Notes under the pieces: generated by a model | The model's database searches: none | Told to the model about the DNA's origin: nothing | The model's input: only the letters and a program-made list of their open reading frames with translations | Made by a program: the position numbers and the translations under genes | From: Micromonospora rifamycinica | GTDB lineage: Bacteria > Actinomycetota > Actinomycetes > Mycobacteriales > Micromonosporaceae | Assembly (NCBI RefSeq): GCF_900090265.1 | Contig: NZ_LT607752.1 | Coordinates: forward strand, 1,116,001-1,180,000 | Reading direction: 5' to 3' | DNA length: 64,000 nucleotides | Part shown: positions 46,133 to 53,727 of the stretch, piece by piece | Numbering within the stretch: position 1 is the first letter of the stretch | Layout of the letters: each line of letters opens with the position of its first letter

Positions 46133-46985
46133 GACCCGGGTCATCACCCCCGGGCTGCTACGGGACTGGGCGCTGCCGGTGCCGACCGGCGGCAAGGACA
46201 ACCGGGGCACCGTGCTGGTCGTCGGCGGATCGCGGTTCACCCCGGGCGCGGTGCTGCTGGCCGGGGTGGCCGCGCTGCGCGCCGGGGCCGGAGTGCTGCA
46301 ACTGGCCACTGCCGAGTCCACCGCCGCCGCACTGAGCATCCAGGTGCCCGAGGCCATGGTGGTGGGCCTGCCGGAGACCGCCGACGGCGCGGTCGCCGGT
46401 GACCCGGGCGACCGGCTCGGTGAGCTGGTCGAGCGGGCCGACGTGGTGACCGTCGGGCCGGGCCTCAACGACATCGACCAGACCCGCGCGCTGCTGCGCC
46501 TGGTGCTGTCGGCGGCCGGGCCGCACACCGCACTGGTCTTCGACGCGTACGCGCTGGGCGCGCTCAGCCACGACCCGGACCTGCTGGTCGGCGCGGACCG
46601 GAAGGTGGTGCTGACCCCCAACCTGACCGAGGCCCGGCACCTGCTCGGCCGCGACCCCGGCGACGACCTGGACGCCGACTCCCGCGAGCTGGCCCGCCGG
46701 TACGAGGCGGTGGTCTCCCTCTACGGGCACATCGCCACCCCCGACGGCCAGGGCTGGCGGGAGGAGAGCGGCGACGCCGGGCTGGGCACCTCGGGCAGCG
46801 GCGACGTGCGGGCCGGGCTGCTCGCCGGGCTGCTCTCGCGGGGCGCGGAACCCGCTCAGGCGGCCTGCTGGGCGGCGTGGGTGCACGCGGTCAGCGGGCA
46901 GCGGCTGGTGCCCCGGTTCGGCCGGATCGGGTTCCTCGCCCGCGAGCTGCTCGACGAGATCCCGCACACCATCGCCACCGTGTGA
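46116..46985 (+). CDS. nnrD: ADP-dependent NAD(P)H-hydrate dehydratase
   Basis: 289 residues of the ribokinase-like carbohydrate kinase family (Pfam Carb_kinase). It has DNRGTVLVVGGSRFTPGAVLLAGVAALRAGAG, VVTVGPGLND, VLTPNLTEA and LGTSGSGDVRAGLLAGLLSRG (anion hole with catalytic Asp in GSGDV). It repairs hydrated NAD(P)H using ADP. There is no NnrE epimerase domain; in this gene it is stand-alone. Translation is probably coupled to the phosphatase gene. Confidence 0.92.
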   Translation: MPNRSETRVITPGLLRDWALPVPTGGKDNRGTVLVVGGSRFTPGAVLLAGVAALRAGAGVLQLATAESTAAALSIQVPEAMVVGLPETADGAVAGDPGDRLGELVERADVVTVGPGLNDIDQTRALLRLVLSAAGPHTALVFDAYALGALSHDPDLLVGADRKVVLTPNLTEARHLLGRDPGDDLDADSRELARRYEAVVSLYGHIATPDGQGWREESGDAGLGTSGSGDVRAGLLAGLLSRGAEPAQAACWAAWVHAVSGQRLVPRFGRIGFLARELLDEIPHTIATV

Positions 46986-47014
46986 GGGTGTCGGACATTC
47001 GCCGCCCGCGATCC

Positions 47015-47039
47015 GTTTCCGCAGTTCATCCCGGGGTAC
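47015..47039 (+). promoter_or_regulatory. SigB-type stress promoter before the hemerythrin gene
   Basis: GTTT, 15 bases, then GGGTAC, a full match to the Streptomyces SigB consensus GNNT-N14-16-GGGTAY. It lies 34 bp upstream of the hemerythrin start codon. Confidence 0.75.
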
Positions 47040-47073
47040 CGGGATTGCCGTCAGCTGATCAAGGAGGTTCACC

Positions 47074-47574
47074 GTGTCCACCGACGCCATCGTCCTGCTC
47101 AAAGAGGACCACAAGGAGATGCGCCGCCTCTTCCGCGAGTTCGAGAAGGCGCAGGAGGGGCCGGCCAGCCGCCGCCGCACGGTGGTCGACGAGATCGTGG
47201 CCGCCCTGACGACGCACACCTACCTGGAGAACGAGGTGATGTACCCCGAGGTCCGCAAGCTCCTGCCGGACCTGGAGGACGACATCCTGGAGTCGTACGA
47301 GGAGCATCACGTCGCCGACGTACTCTGCGCCGAGCTGGCCGCGATGGACGCCGACGACGACCACTTCGTCGCCAAGACCACGGTGCTGATCGAGAACGTC
47401 GAGCACCACGTCGAGGAGGAGGAGCAGGAGTGGTTCCCGAAGGTGCGGGAGGCACTCGGCCGCAACCAGCTCCAGGAGATCGGCGAGCGGATGATCGCGC
47501 TGCGCCCGGACGCGCCCCGATCCCCCAGCGACCCCAAGGCGGTCAGGAGCGCCCGGCACGCCACCACCGCCTGA
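47074..47574 (+). CDS. Hemerythrin HHE-domain protein
   Basis: 166 residues, four-helix bundle. Iron-ligand candidates are in LLKEDHKEMRRLF, LTTHTYLENEVMYPEV, SYEEHHVADVL and VEHHVEEEEQEWFPKV, the HHE repeat pattern. Stand-alone HHE proteins of actinomycetes respond to oxygen or redox stress. The GTG at 47074 is set 4-5 bases after AAGGAGG. The SigB-type promoter upstream supports a stress role. Confidence 0.92.
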   Translation: MSTDAIVLLKEDHKEMRRLFREFEKAQEGPASRRRTVVDEIVAALTTHTYLENEVMYPEVRKLLPDLEDDILESYEEHHVADVLCAELAAMDADDDHFVAKTTVLIENVEHHVEEEEQEWFPKVREALGRNQLQEIGERMIALRPDAPRSPSDPKAVRSARHATTA

Positions 47575-47601
47575 CCCGCGCATTCGACCCGCGCCACGTC
47601 C

Positions 47602-47633
47602 CGAGGGGCCTGACCGGATGGTCGGGCCCCTCG
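47602..47633. terminator. Bidirectional terminator hairpin
   Basis: 14-bp stem with one mismatch (CGAGGGGCC arms, GGAT loop) in the gap between the convergent hemerythrin and HxlR genes. Confidence 0.75.
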
Positions 47634-47676
47634 CCGCGCGTGCGGGTGCCTGCGGTTGCGCCCCGCGCGAGGCAGG

Positions 47677-48102
47677 TCAGCGCGGTCCGGACGACTCCGC
47701 CGCCCCGGCCCGTCGCCGGCCGGCGGCGAGCGCGGCCTCGTTGCCGACCGCCCAGTCGGCGAGGCCGGACAGCGGGCCGAGCAGGCTCTGCCCGAGCGGG
47801 GTGAGCCGGTACTCGACGCTGGGCGGGACGGTGGGATGAACCTCGCGCAGCACCAGACCGGCGGACTCCAGACCGCGCAGGGTACGGGTCAGCATGCGTT
47901 GGCTGATCCCCCCGATGGCGCGGTGCAGCTCGTTGAAGCGGTACGGCTGACGACCCAGCAGGACCAGCACCAGCATCGACCACTTGTCGCTGAGCAGCCG
48001 CAGCAGCCCGGTGACCGGGCAGCCGTCGTACTCGTCGACCGGCACGGGCATCGGCAGGGCCGTCGCCACCAGGGAACGAACATCCGTGTTCGGTACGGAC
48101 AT
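47677..48102 (-). CDS. HxlR-family transcriptional regulator
   Basis: 141 residues with the HxlR winged helix: CPVTGLLRLLSDKWSMLVLVLLGRQPYRFNELHRAIGGISQRMLTRTLRGLESAGLVLREVHPTVPPSVEYRLTPLG in order (Cys first, as in redox- or aldehyde-sensing members). ATG at 48102. Divergent from the SDR gene it probably controls (111 bp gap). Confidence 0.92.
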   Translation of the reverse strand: MSVPNTDVRSLVATALPMPVPVDEYDGCPVTGLLRLLSDKWSMLVLVLLGRQPYRFNELHRAIGGISQRMLTRTLRGLESAGLVLREVHPTVPPSVEYRLTPLGQSLLGPLSGLADWAVGNEAALAAGRRRAGAAESSGPR

Positions 48103-48213
48103 GACACTGCCTTCTTCCGCTGTCACCGGCCTTCGCAGAGGATTGTGCCGGTCACGATCCGGGGTCGACGTCCGGTGCCGTACGGGGACCGCGGGGCGAC
48201 GGGAAGGGGCGGT

Positions 48214-49029
48214 ATGCGGGTCACGGTCATCAGCGGCGGCACCGACGGTATCGGCCGGGGCACGCTCGAAGCCCGGCTCCGACGCGGGGACGAGGTCGTC
48301 GCCATCGGCAGCAACCCCGCGAAGGGGCGATCCGTGCAGGCGCTCTCCGACCGGGCGCATTTCCTCCGGGCGGACCTGCGCTCGGTGGCGGAGACCCGCC
48401 GGGTCGTCGACGTCATCCGGCACCGGTGGCCGACGGTGGACGCCCTGGTGTTGTGCGCCAACCGGCAGTCGCCCCGGCGGGTGGTCACCGACGAGGGCCT
48501 GGAGCAGACCTTCGCGCTGTACTACCTGAGCCGTTACCTGCTCAGCCACGGCCTGCGCGATCAGCTCGACACCGCCGAACGGCCAGTCGTCGTCAACGTG
48601 GCCGGCGTCGGCGTCACCCGTGGTGCGATCCACTGGGACGACCTCCAGCTCGCCGACGGGTACGGCATGGTCGACGCGCAGTTGCAGGCGGGCCGGGCGA
48701 ACGACCTGCTCGGAGTGGATTTCGCGGCCCGCTCCGGCGGCCGGACCCGGTACGTGCTCTACCACCCCGGCTTCACCCGCAGCGGCGACCTGTCCACCCT
48801 GCCGGCACCGGTCCGTGGGGTGATCCGGGCGGCGTCGGTGTTCGCCAGGCCGGTCGGGACGTCGATCCGCCCCATCGTGAGGTGGATCGACGACCCGCCG
48901 TCGGACGCCCTGACCGCCAACGACCGGGGCCGACCCGTGCCACCGTCGACCCGGACGCTCGATCCCGTCGCCGCCCGCCGCCTCGGCGCGGTGACCGAGG
49001 AGCTGCTCACCCGCCTCGACGCCGGCTGA
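48214..49029 (+). CDS. Short-chain dehydrogenase/reductase-like protein
   Basis: 271 residues. The N-terminal cofactor motif is VISGGTDGIGRGTLEARLRRG (TGxxxGIG type), and NVAGVGV occupies the place of the catalytic Ser strand. The usual Y-x-x-x-K pair appears lost: the aligned segment reads AQLQAGRAN, with Gln and Gly where Tyr and Lys belong. This version may therefore bind but not reduce, or use other residues. The ATG at 48214 follows GGAAGGGG. The 3' end lies inside a 34-bp tandem duplication. Confidence 0.82.
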   Translation: MRVTVISGGTDGIGRGTLEARLRRGDEVVAIGSNPAKGRSVQALSDRAHFLRADLRSVAETRRVVDVIRHRWPTVDALVLCANRQSPRRVVTDEGLEQTFALYYLSRYLLSHGLRDQLDTAERPVVVNVAGVGVTRGAIHWDDLQLADGYGMVDAQLQAGRANDLLGVDFAARSGGRTRYVLYHPGFTRSGDLSTLPAPVRGVIRAASVFARPVGTSIRPIVRWIDDPPSDALTANDRGRPVPPSTRTLDPVAARRLGAVTEELLTRLDAG

Positions 49030-49063
49030 GGAGGAGCTGCTCACCCGCCTCGACGCCGGCTGG
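48997..49063 (+). repeat. 34-bp tandem duplication at the SDR gene 3' end
   Basis: GAGGAGCTGCTCACCCGCCT and the following CGACGCCGGCTG occur at 48997 and again at 49031, identical over 32 bases. The stop codon used lies between the copies, so the duplicated piece repeats the last coding segment. Confidence 0.9.
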
Positions 49064-49071
49064 CCGGTGGT

Positions 49072-49941
49072 TCACCAGGCGGTCAGCGGGGTGCCCTCCG
49101 GGGCCGGCAGAATCCGCCGCACCCGACCCGGTGGGAGGCGGCGCTGCCGCCACTCCCGGGGGTAGCCCACCGAGACCTCCTCGAACCGCACCCCGTCCTT
49201 CCAGGTGGTACGCGGGATGTGCAGGTGCCCGTAGACGACCGCGGCGGCGGCGAACCGGCGGTGCCAGTCGGCGGTGGCGTCCGTCCCGCACCACTGCGCG
49301 AAGATCGGGTAGCGCAGCACCTCGGTCGGGTGGCGGTCCAGCGGCCAGTGGTTGACCAGCACGGTGGGCAGCGCCGGATCCCGGGCGGCCAACCGGCGGG
49401 CGGTCTGGTCCAGCCGGGCCGCGCACCACTCCTGCCGACTCGGGTACGGGTCGGGGTGCAGCAGGAACTCGTCGGTGCAGACGATCCCGGTCTCGTACGC
49501 CTCCGCCAGGGCGGCCTCCCGGGTGTCGAACCCGGGCGGTCGCCAGCTGTAGTCGTACAGCAGGAACAGCGGTGCCACCAGCGTCGGGCCGCCCGGCCCC
49601 CGCCACACCCGGTAGTCGTCCTCGGGGGTGACCACGCCCAGCTCCCGGCACCGCCGCACCAGCAGCTCGTAGCGGGCCACCCCGCGCAGGGTCACCGGGT
49701 CGGCCGGCGGGGTCCACAGCTCGTGGTTGCCGGGTGCCCAGATGACGGTGTCGAAGCGCTCGGCGAGCAGACCGAGCGCCCACTCGATGTCGGCCACGGT
49801 GTCCGCCACGTCACCGGCGACGATCAGCCAGTCCCGTGGCGAGGTGGGTCGTAGCGCCTCGACCAGGGCACGGTTCTCCGCGTACCCGACGTGAAGGTCG
49901 CTGATCGCGACCAGACTGCCCTCGGTGTCCTCCCCCAGCAT
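49072..49941 (-). CDS. Calcineurin-like metallophosphoesterase
   Basis: 289 residues with the full metal-site set: VAISDLHVGY, VAGDVAD, WAPGNHELW, VLVNHWPL and VYGHLHIPR (DxH, GD, GNHE, H, GHxH). It hydrolyses a phosphate ester of unknown identity. Start taken as ATG 49941 (MLGEDTEG), just before the first strand. It is convergent with the SDR gene and divergent from glyA. Confidence 0.9.
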   Translation of the reverse strand: MLGEDTEGSLVAISDLHVGYAENRALVEALRPTSPRDWLIVAGDVADTVADIEWALGLLAERFDTVIWAPGNHELWTPPADPVTLRGVARYELLVRRCRELGVVTPEDDYRVWRGPGGPTLVAPLFLLYDYSWRPPGFDTREAALAEAYETGIVCTDEFLLHPDPYPSRQEWCAARLDQTARRLAARDPALPTVLVNHWPLDRHPTEVLRYPIFAQWCGTDATADWHRRFAAAAVVYGHLHIPRTTWKDGVRFEEVSVGYPREWRQRRLPPGRVRRILPAPEGTPLTAW

Positions 49942-50037
49942 CCGCCGATCGTATGGCAGAAGGTCATCCGGCACCGGGTGCGCGGCAGCGGCGCCGGAGG
50001 TGCTCCGGACGCCTCCGCCGGGCACCCGGTAGGATCG

Positions 50038-50120
50038 TCGCGGGCCGTGACTGGCGCGTGGGGATGGAGCACCATCGGGAAGCGGCCCCGTCATGAGGAC
50101 GCACGCCGAGCGCCTGGGCC
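50038..50120 (+). promoter_or_regulatory. ZTP (pfl) riboswitch
   Basis: The glyA leader has the pfl signature in order: CCGTGACTGGCG (50045-50056), GGGATGG, a CACCATCGGGAAGCG segment, and CGCCTGGGC (50111-50119). The GGCG of the first part can pair with CGCC of the last to make the class pseudoknot. This RNA senses ZTP/AICAR (10-formyl-THF shortage) and often controls glyA, purH or folD. Confidence 0.92.
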
Positions 50121-50144
50121 TTCCGTACGCCACCTGGAGGTCGC

Positions 50145-51581
50145 ATGTCGCTGAACGCCGAATCCACCGCCTTCCGCAGCGCGCTCGAGGTGATCCGGGC
50201 CGTCGAGCCCCGGGTGGCCGACGCCATCGGCGCGGAGCTGGCCGACCAGCGGGAGTCGTTGAAGCTGATCGCCAGCGAGAACTACGCCTCCCCGGCGACC
50301 CTGCTGACCATGGGCAACTGGTTCAGCGACAAGTACGCCGAGGGCACCGTCGGCCGTCGCTTCTACGCCGGCTGCCAGAACGTCGACACCGTCGAGGCGC
50401 TCGCCGCCGAACACGCCAGGGAGCTGTTCGGGGCCGCCCACGCCTACGTGCAGCCGCACTCCGGCATCGACGCCAACCTGGTCGCCTTCTGGGCCATCCT
50501 GGCCGACCGGGTCGAGTCCCCCGCGCTCAAGAAGGCCCAGGTACGCCAGGTCAACGACCTGACCGAGGCGGACTGGTTCGCGCTGCGCCGCGAGCTGGGC
50601 AACCAGCGGATGCTCGGCATGTCGCTGGACGCCGGCGGCCACCTCACCCACGGTTTCCGGCCGAACATCTCCGGCAAGATGTTCGACCAGCGCAGCTACG
50701 GCACCGATCCGGCCACCGGCCTGATCGACTACGACCGGGTCGCCGAGGCCGCCCGGGAGTTCAAGCCGCTGATCCTGGTCGCCGGCTACTCGGCGTACCC
50801 CCGGAAGGTCAACTTCCGGATCATGCGGGAGATCGCCGACTCGGTCGGCGCGACCTTCATGGTCGACATGGCGCACTTCGCCGGCCTGGTCGCCGGGAAG
50901 GTCTTCACCGGCGACTTCGACCCGGTGCCGCACGCGCACATCGTCACCACCACCACCCACAAGTCGCTGCGCGGCCCGCGCGGCGGCATGGTGCTCTGCG
51001 GCCCGGAGCTGGCCGACCAGGTGGACCGGGGCTGCCCGATGGTGCTCGGCGGCCCGCTGCCGCACGTGATGGCGGCCAAGGCGGTCGCGCTGGCCGAGGC
51101 CCGTCGGCCCGACTTCGCCGACTACGCCCAGCGGATCGTCGACAACGCGCAGGCCCTCGCCGAGGGGCTGCTGCGCCGGGGCACCACCCTGGTCACCGGC
51201 GGCACCGACAACCACCTGGTGCTGCTCGACGTCTCCGGCTACGGGCTGACCGGCAGGCAGGCCGAGCAGGCGCTGCTCGACTCGGGCATCGTCACCAACC
51301 GTAACGCCGTCCCGCAGGACCGCAACGGCGCCTGGTACACCTCGGGCATCCGGATCGGCACCCCCGCGCTGACCAGCCGGGGTCTGGGCACCGCCGAGAT
51401 GGACGTCACCGCCGAGCTAATCCACACCGTGCTCAGCCAGACCACGCCGGGGGCCAACGCCGACGGCACCCCGTCGAAGGCCAAGTACGTCCTCGACCCG
51501 GCGGTCGCCGACAAGATCAGTAAGCAGGCCACCGACCTGCTCGCCGGCTTCCCCCTCTACCCCACCATCACCCTGAGCTGA
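50145..51581 (+). CDS. glyA: Serine hydroxymethyltransferase
   Basis: 478 residues. PLP-dependent enzyme interconverting serine and glycine with transfer of a one-carbon unit to THF. The PLP Lys is in [43 protein letters not shown] and [12 protein letters not shown] are conserved. It is about 60 residues longer than E. coli GlyA, owing to an insert after the DANLVAFWA strand ([18 protein letters not shown]...) that is seen in some actinobacterial forms. The ATG follows GGAGG. Controlled by the upstream ZTP riboswitch. Confidence 0.96.
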   Translation: MSLNAESTAFRSALEVIRAVEPRVADAIGAELADQRESLKLIASENYASPATLLTMGNWFSDKYAEGTVGRRFYAGCQNVDTVEALAAEHARELFGAAHAYVQPHSGIDANLVAFWAILADRVESPALKKAQVRQVNDLTEADWFALRRELGNQRMLGMSLDAGGHLTHGFRPNISGKMFDQRSYGTDPATGLIDYDRVAEAAREFKPLILVAGYSAYPRKVNFRIMREIADSVGATFMVDMAHFAGLVAGKVFTGDFDPVPHAHIVTTTTHKSLRGPRGGMVLCGPELADQVDRGCPMVLGGPLPHVMAAKAVALAEARRPDFADYAQRIVDNAQALAEGLLRRGTTLVTGGTDNHLVLLDVSGYGLTGRQAEQALLDSGIVTNRNAVPQDRNGAWYTSGIRIGTPALTSRGLGTAEMDVTAELIHTVLSQTTPGANADGTPSKAKYVLDPAVADKISKQATDLLAGFPLYPTITLS

Positions 51582-51633
51582 CCCACCCTCCCCCTCGTTC
51601 CCCCTCCCCCTCCCCTTCCCCCGCCTGATCGTG

Positions 51634-51691
51634 GTGATCAAGAGGTTCAGGTCACGAAGCCTCCCGTCGCTGACCGAAACCTCTTGATCAC
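51634..51691. repeat. TGATCAAGAGGTT hairpin repeat, copy A
   Basis: 21-bp arms (left contains TGATCAAGAGGTTCAGGTCA; right is its complement with two mismatches) around a 16-nt loop, 53 bp past glyA. Confidence 0.85.
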
Positions 51692-51710
51692 CCACGCCCA
51701 CCACCAGCCT

Positions 51711-51780
51711 CTCCGGTTGATCAAGAGGTTTCGGTCAGCGGCGGCGGGTGGGGTGACCTGAACCTCTTGATCAACCGGAG
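51711..51780. repeat. TGATCAAGAGGTT hairpin repeat, copy B (inverted)
   Basis: 27-bp arms with two mismatches and again a 16-nt loop. The arms are those of copy A in swapped orientation, extended by CTCCGGT at the ends. Copies A and B also pair with each other. Confidence 0.85.
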
Positions 51781-51810
51781 AGGGGCGGGCGGGGCGGGCG
51801 GGGCGGCGAC

Positions 51811-51870
51811 GAGGGAGGGAGGGAGGGAGGGAGGGAGGGAGCGGGGGTGGGGGTGGGAGCGGGGGTGGAG
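51811..51870. repeat. GAGG/GGGGT microsatellite
   Basis: About six GAGG units then GCGGGGGTGG-type repeats, just beyond the stop codon of the DUF4177-like gene. Slippage-prone and G-quadruplex-capable. Confidence 0.8.
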
Positions 51871-51872
51871 GG

Positions 51873-52124
51873 TTAGGGGAGGGGGCGCTTGAGGTGGTAG
51901 CGGTGGACCTCGGTGCTGCCCTGGATGTTGTTGACGTCCTCGGCGGCGGAGACCAGCTCCCAGCCCTCCCGACCCACCCGGTTCAGGTGGGCGATGGCGG
52001 TGTCGCCGTAGGCGGTGACGTCGGTGCGTGAGCCGTCCGGGCCGTACCAGACGAACGAGACGTGGAACTGGCGTCCCTGCCCCTGGTAGCGGCGGACCAA
52101 CAGGGCGTACTCCCAAGCGATCAT
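51873..52124 (-). CDS. DUF4177-like small protein
   Basis: 83 residues: IAWEYALLVRRYQGQ, a central beta hairpin, then HLNRVGREGWELVSAAEDV, the L-N-x-x-G-x-x-G-W-E-L-V signature of DUF4177 proteins, and a short C-terminal strand. No signal or membrane segment. Function unknown. The ATG at 52124 is the natural start (WEY follows). Confidence 0.75.
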   Translation of the reverse strand: MIAWEYALLVRRYQGQGRQFHVSFVWYGPDGSRTDVTAYGDTAIAHLNRVGREGWELVSAAEDVNNIQGSTEVHRYHLKRPLP

Positions 52125-52250
52125 GCGTCCATTATGGCCATCCGACCATCCATCGCACAGCACAGCAGGTGGCGGCTCGACGACACCGGGTGGTGACCAC
52201 CTACCGTGGACCGCCCGCCGGGAAGGCAGCAGAGCGGCAAGGCGGGACAA

Positions 52251-52345
52251 CCGCAGGACCGCATGCCGGGACGCCGCAGGACCGCACGCCCGGACAACGG
52301 CAAGACCGCACGCCCGGACAACCGCAGGACCGCATGCCGGGACGG
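52251..52345. repeat. 24-bp minisatellite, four units
   Basis: Units of 23-24 bp (CCGCAGGACCGCATGCCGGG type) begin at 52251, 52274, 52298 and 52322, with a partial copy before them. They occupy the gap between the DUF4177-like gene and the HpgT-like gene; no gene is credible in the 52125-52415 gap. Confidence 0.8.
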
Positions 52346-52415
52346 CGGCATGCCGTCCGGGTGCGACGGCGGGAGCCGGTCGGGCCACCGTCGCCGCTCG
52401 TCCCACGGTCAGCGG

Positions 52416-53723
52416 TCACCGGGCGGGGAGGCGGGCCAGTTCGTCGGTGATCAGGGCGGCCAGCCGGTCCAGGCCGAGGTCGATCTGCTCCGGGGTGACC
52501 GCGCTGACCGAGAGCCGCAGCGCGTCGACCGGGCGACCGTCGTCGTAGAAGTGCGCCATCGGGGTCCAGAGCACGCCGTACCGCTCGGCGGAGCGCCGCA
52601 GTAGCGCGTCGTCGACCGGGAACGGCACGGTGACCACGACGAAGAAGCCGCCGGCCGGGGCGTTCCAGCGCACCGGCGAGCCGGCCGGGAAGCGTCGGCG
52701 CAGCCCGGCCAGCAGGTGGTCGCGGTTGCGGGTGTACGCGGCCCGTTCCCGCCGGTTCGCGGCGACCAGCGAGCAGCCGTGCTCCAGCAGCGCCCCGCCG
52801 ATCACGGCCTGGGCCAGCGGGGACGTGTTCACCGTGACCATGCTCTTGATCTTGGCGAGCTGGTCGGCGAACAGCCCCACCGCGCCGTCGGCACCGGCGA
52901 CCCGCTGGTCGGCCACCAGGTAGCCGATCCGGGCGCCGGGCAGCACCGTCTTGGCGAACGAGCCGAGGTAGACCACCCGACGCCGGGTGTCCAGCGCCTT
53001 CAGCGTCGGCCGCCGGTCGGCGTCCCCGGCCGGGAACAGCCCGTACGGATTGTCCTCGATGAGCAGCAGGTCCTCCTCGGCGGCCAGGTCGAGCAGCCGT
53101 CGCCGGTCGACCACCGGGATGCTGGTGCCGGAGGGGTTGGCGAAGTCGGGCATGACGTAGCAGGCCCGGGGACGCCACCCCTCGGTGCGCGCCCGGCGCA
53201 GCTGGAGCCGCAGGTCGGCCAGGTCGATCCCGGTCGGGCCACCGGCCACCGGCCGGACCGGCAGGTCCACCAGCCGGGCCGCGCCGGTCAGGCCCACGTA
53301 CGTCGGGGCGACGGCGAGCAGCACGTCGGACGGCCCGGCCCGCAGCGCCCGGAGCACCAGCAGCATCGCCTCCTGGCAGCCGACGGTCACCACCACCGCC
53401 TCGTCGTCGACGTGGACGTCCTCGTCGACGGCGAGGTTACGGGCGATCAGATGGTGGATGATCCCCTTCGTCCGGCCGTACTGGAACAGGGTGCGGCGGA
53501 CCTGCTCGGGCTGCTGCCCGAGGTCGTCGGCGAGGTGCCGGCGGAACCGGTCCAGCCAGCGCCCGGGCGCGTCGTCGTCGAAGAACTCCTCGTACGGCCG
53601 CCCGGCCGCCAGCGACACCGCGTCGGGCCATTGCCCGGCGACCTCGTTGAGGAAGTTCATCGAGTTCAGCGCCGGGTCGTCGACCGCCGGGTGCAGGGTC
53701 GCCAGATCGAGGTCCAGGTCCAC
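52416..53723 (-). CDS. hpgT: HpgT-like phenylglycine aminotransferase
   Basis: 435 residues of fold-type I PLP aminotransferases. MNFLNEVAGQWPDAVSLAAGRPYEEFF, RRTLFQYGRTKGIIHHLIARNLAVDE, VTVGCQEAMLLVLRAL, PTYVGLTGAARLVDLPV and MPDFANPSGTSIPV follow 4-hydroxyphenylglycine aminotransferases of glycopeptide clusters very closely. The PLP Lys is in LGSFAKTVLPGARIGYL. Expected reaction: 4-hydroxyphenylglyoxylate plus an amino donor (tyrosine in known pathways) to 4-hydroxyphenylglycine. The GTG at 53723 lies 4 bp after the Hmo-like gene, with GGAGG inside it. Last gene of the operon. Confidence 0.82.
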   Translation of the reverse strand: MDLDLDLATLHPAVDDPALNSMNFLNEVAGQWPDAVSLAAGRPYEEFFDDDAPGRWLDRFRRHLADDLGQQPEQVRRTLFQYGRTKGIIHHLIARNLAVDEDVHVDDEAVVVTVGCQEAMLLVLRALRAGPSDVLLAVAPTYVGLTGAARLVDLPVRPVAGGPTGIDLADLRLQLRRARTEGWRPRACYVMPDFANPSGTSIPVVDRRRLLDLAAEEDLLLIEDNPYGLFPAGDADRRPTLKALDTRRRVVYLGSFAKTVLPGARIGYLVADQRVAGADGAVGLFADQLAKIKSMVTVNTSPLAQAVIGGALLEHGCSLVAANRRERAAYTRNRDHLLAGLRRRFPAGSPVRWNAPAGGFFVVVTVPFPVDDALLRRSAERYGVLWTPMAHFYDDGRPVDALRLSVSAVTPEQIDLGLDRLAALITDELARLPAR

Positions 53724-53727
53724 CGGG

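Noticed and set aside
48077..48092. CGAAC-N6-GTTCG as an SOS (LexA) box
   Set aside because: The actinobacterial LexA box needs a 4-base spacer and the site lies inside the HxlR coding start.
52416..53723. EgtE (ergothioneine C-S lyase) identity of the aminotransferase
   Set aside because: Far from the egt operon, and its signature segments are those of HpgT-type enzymes next to an Hmo-like gene.
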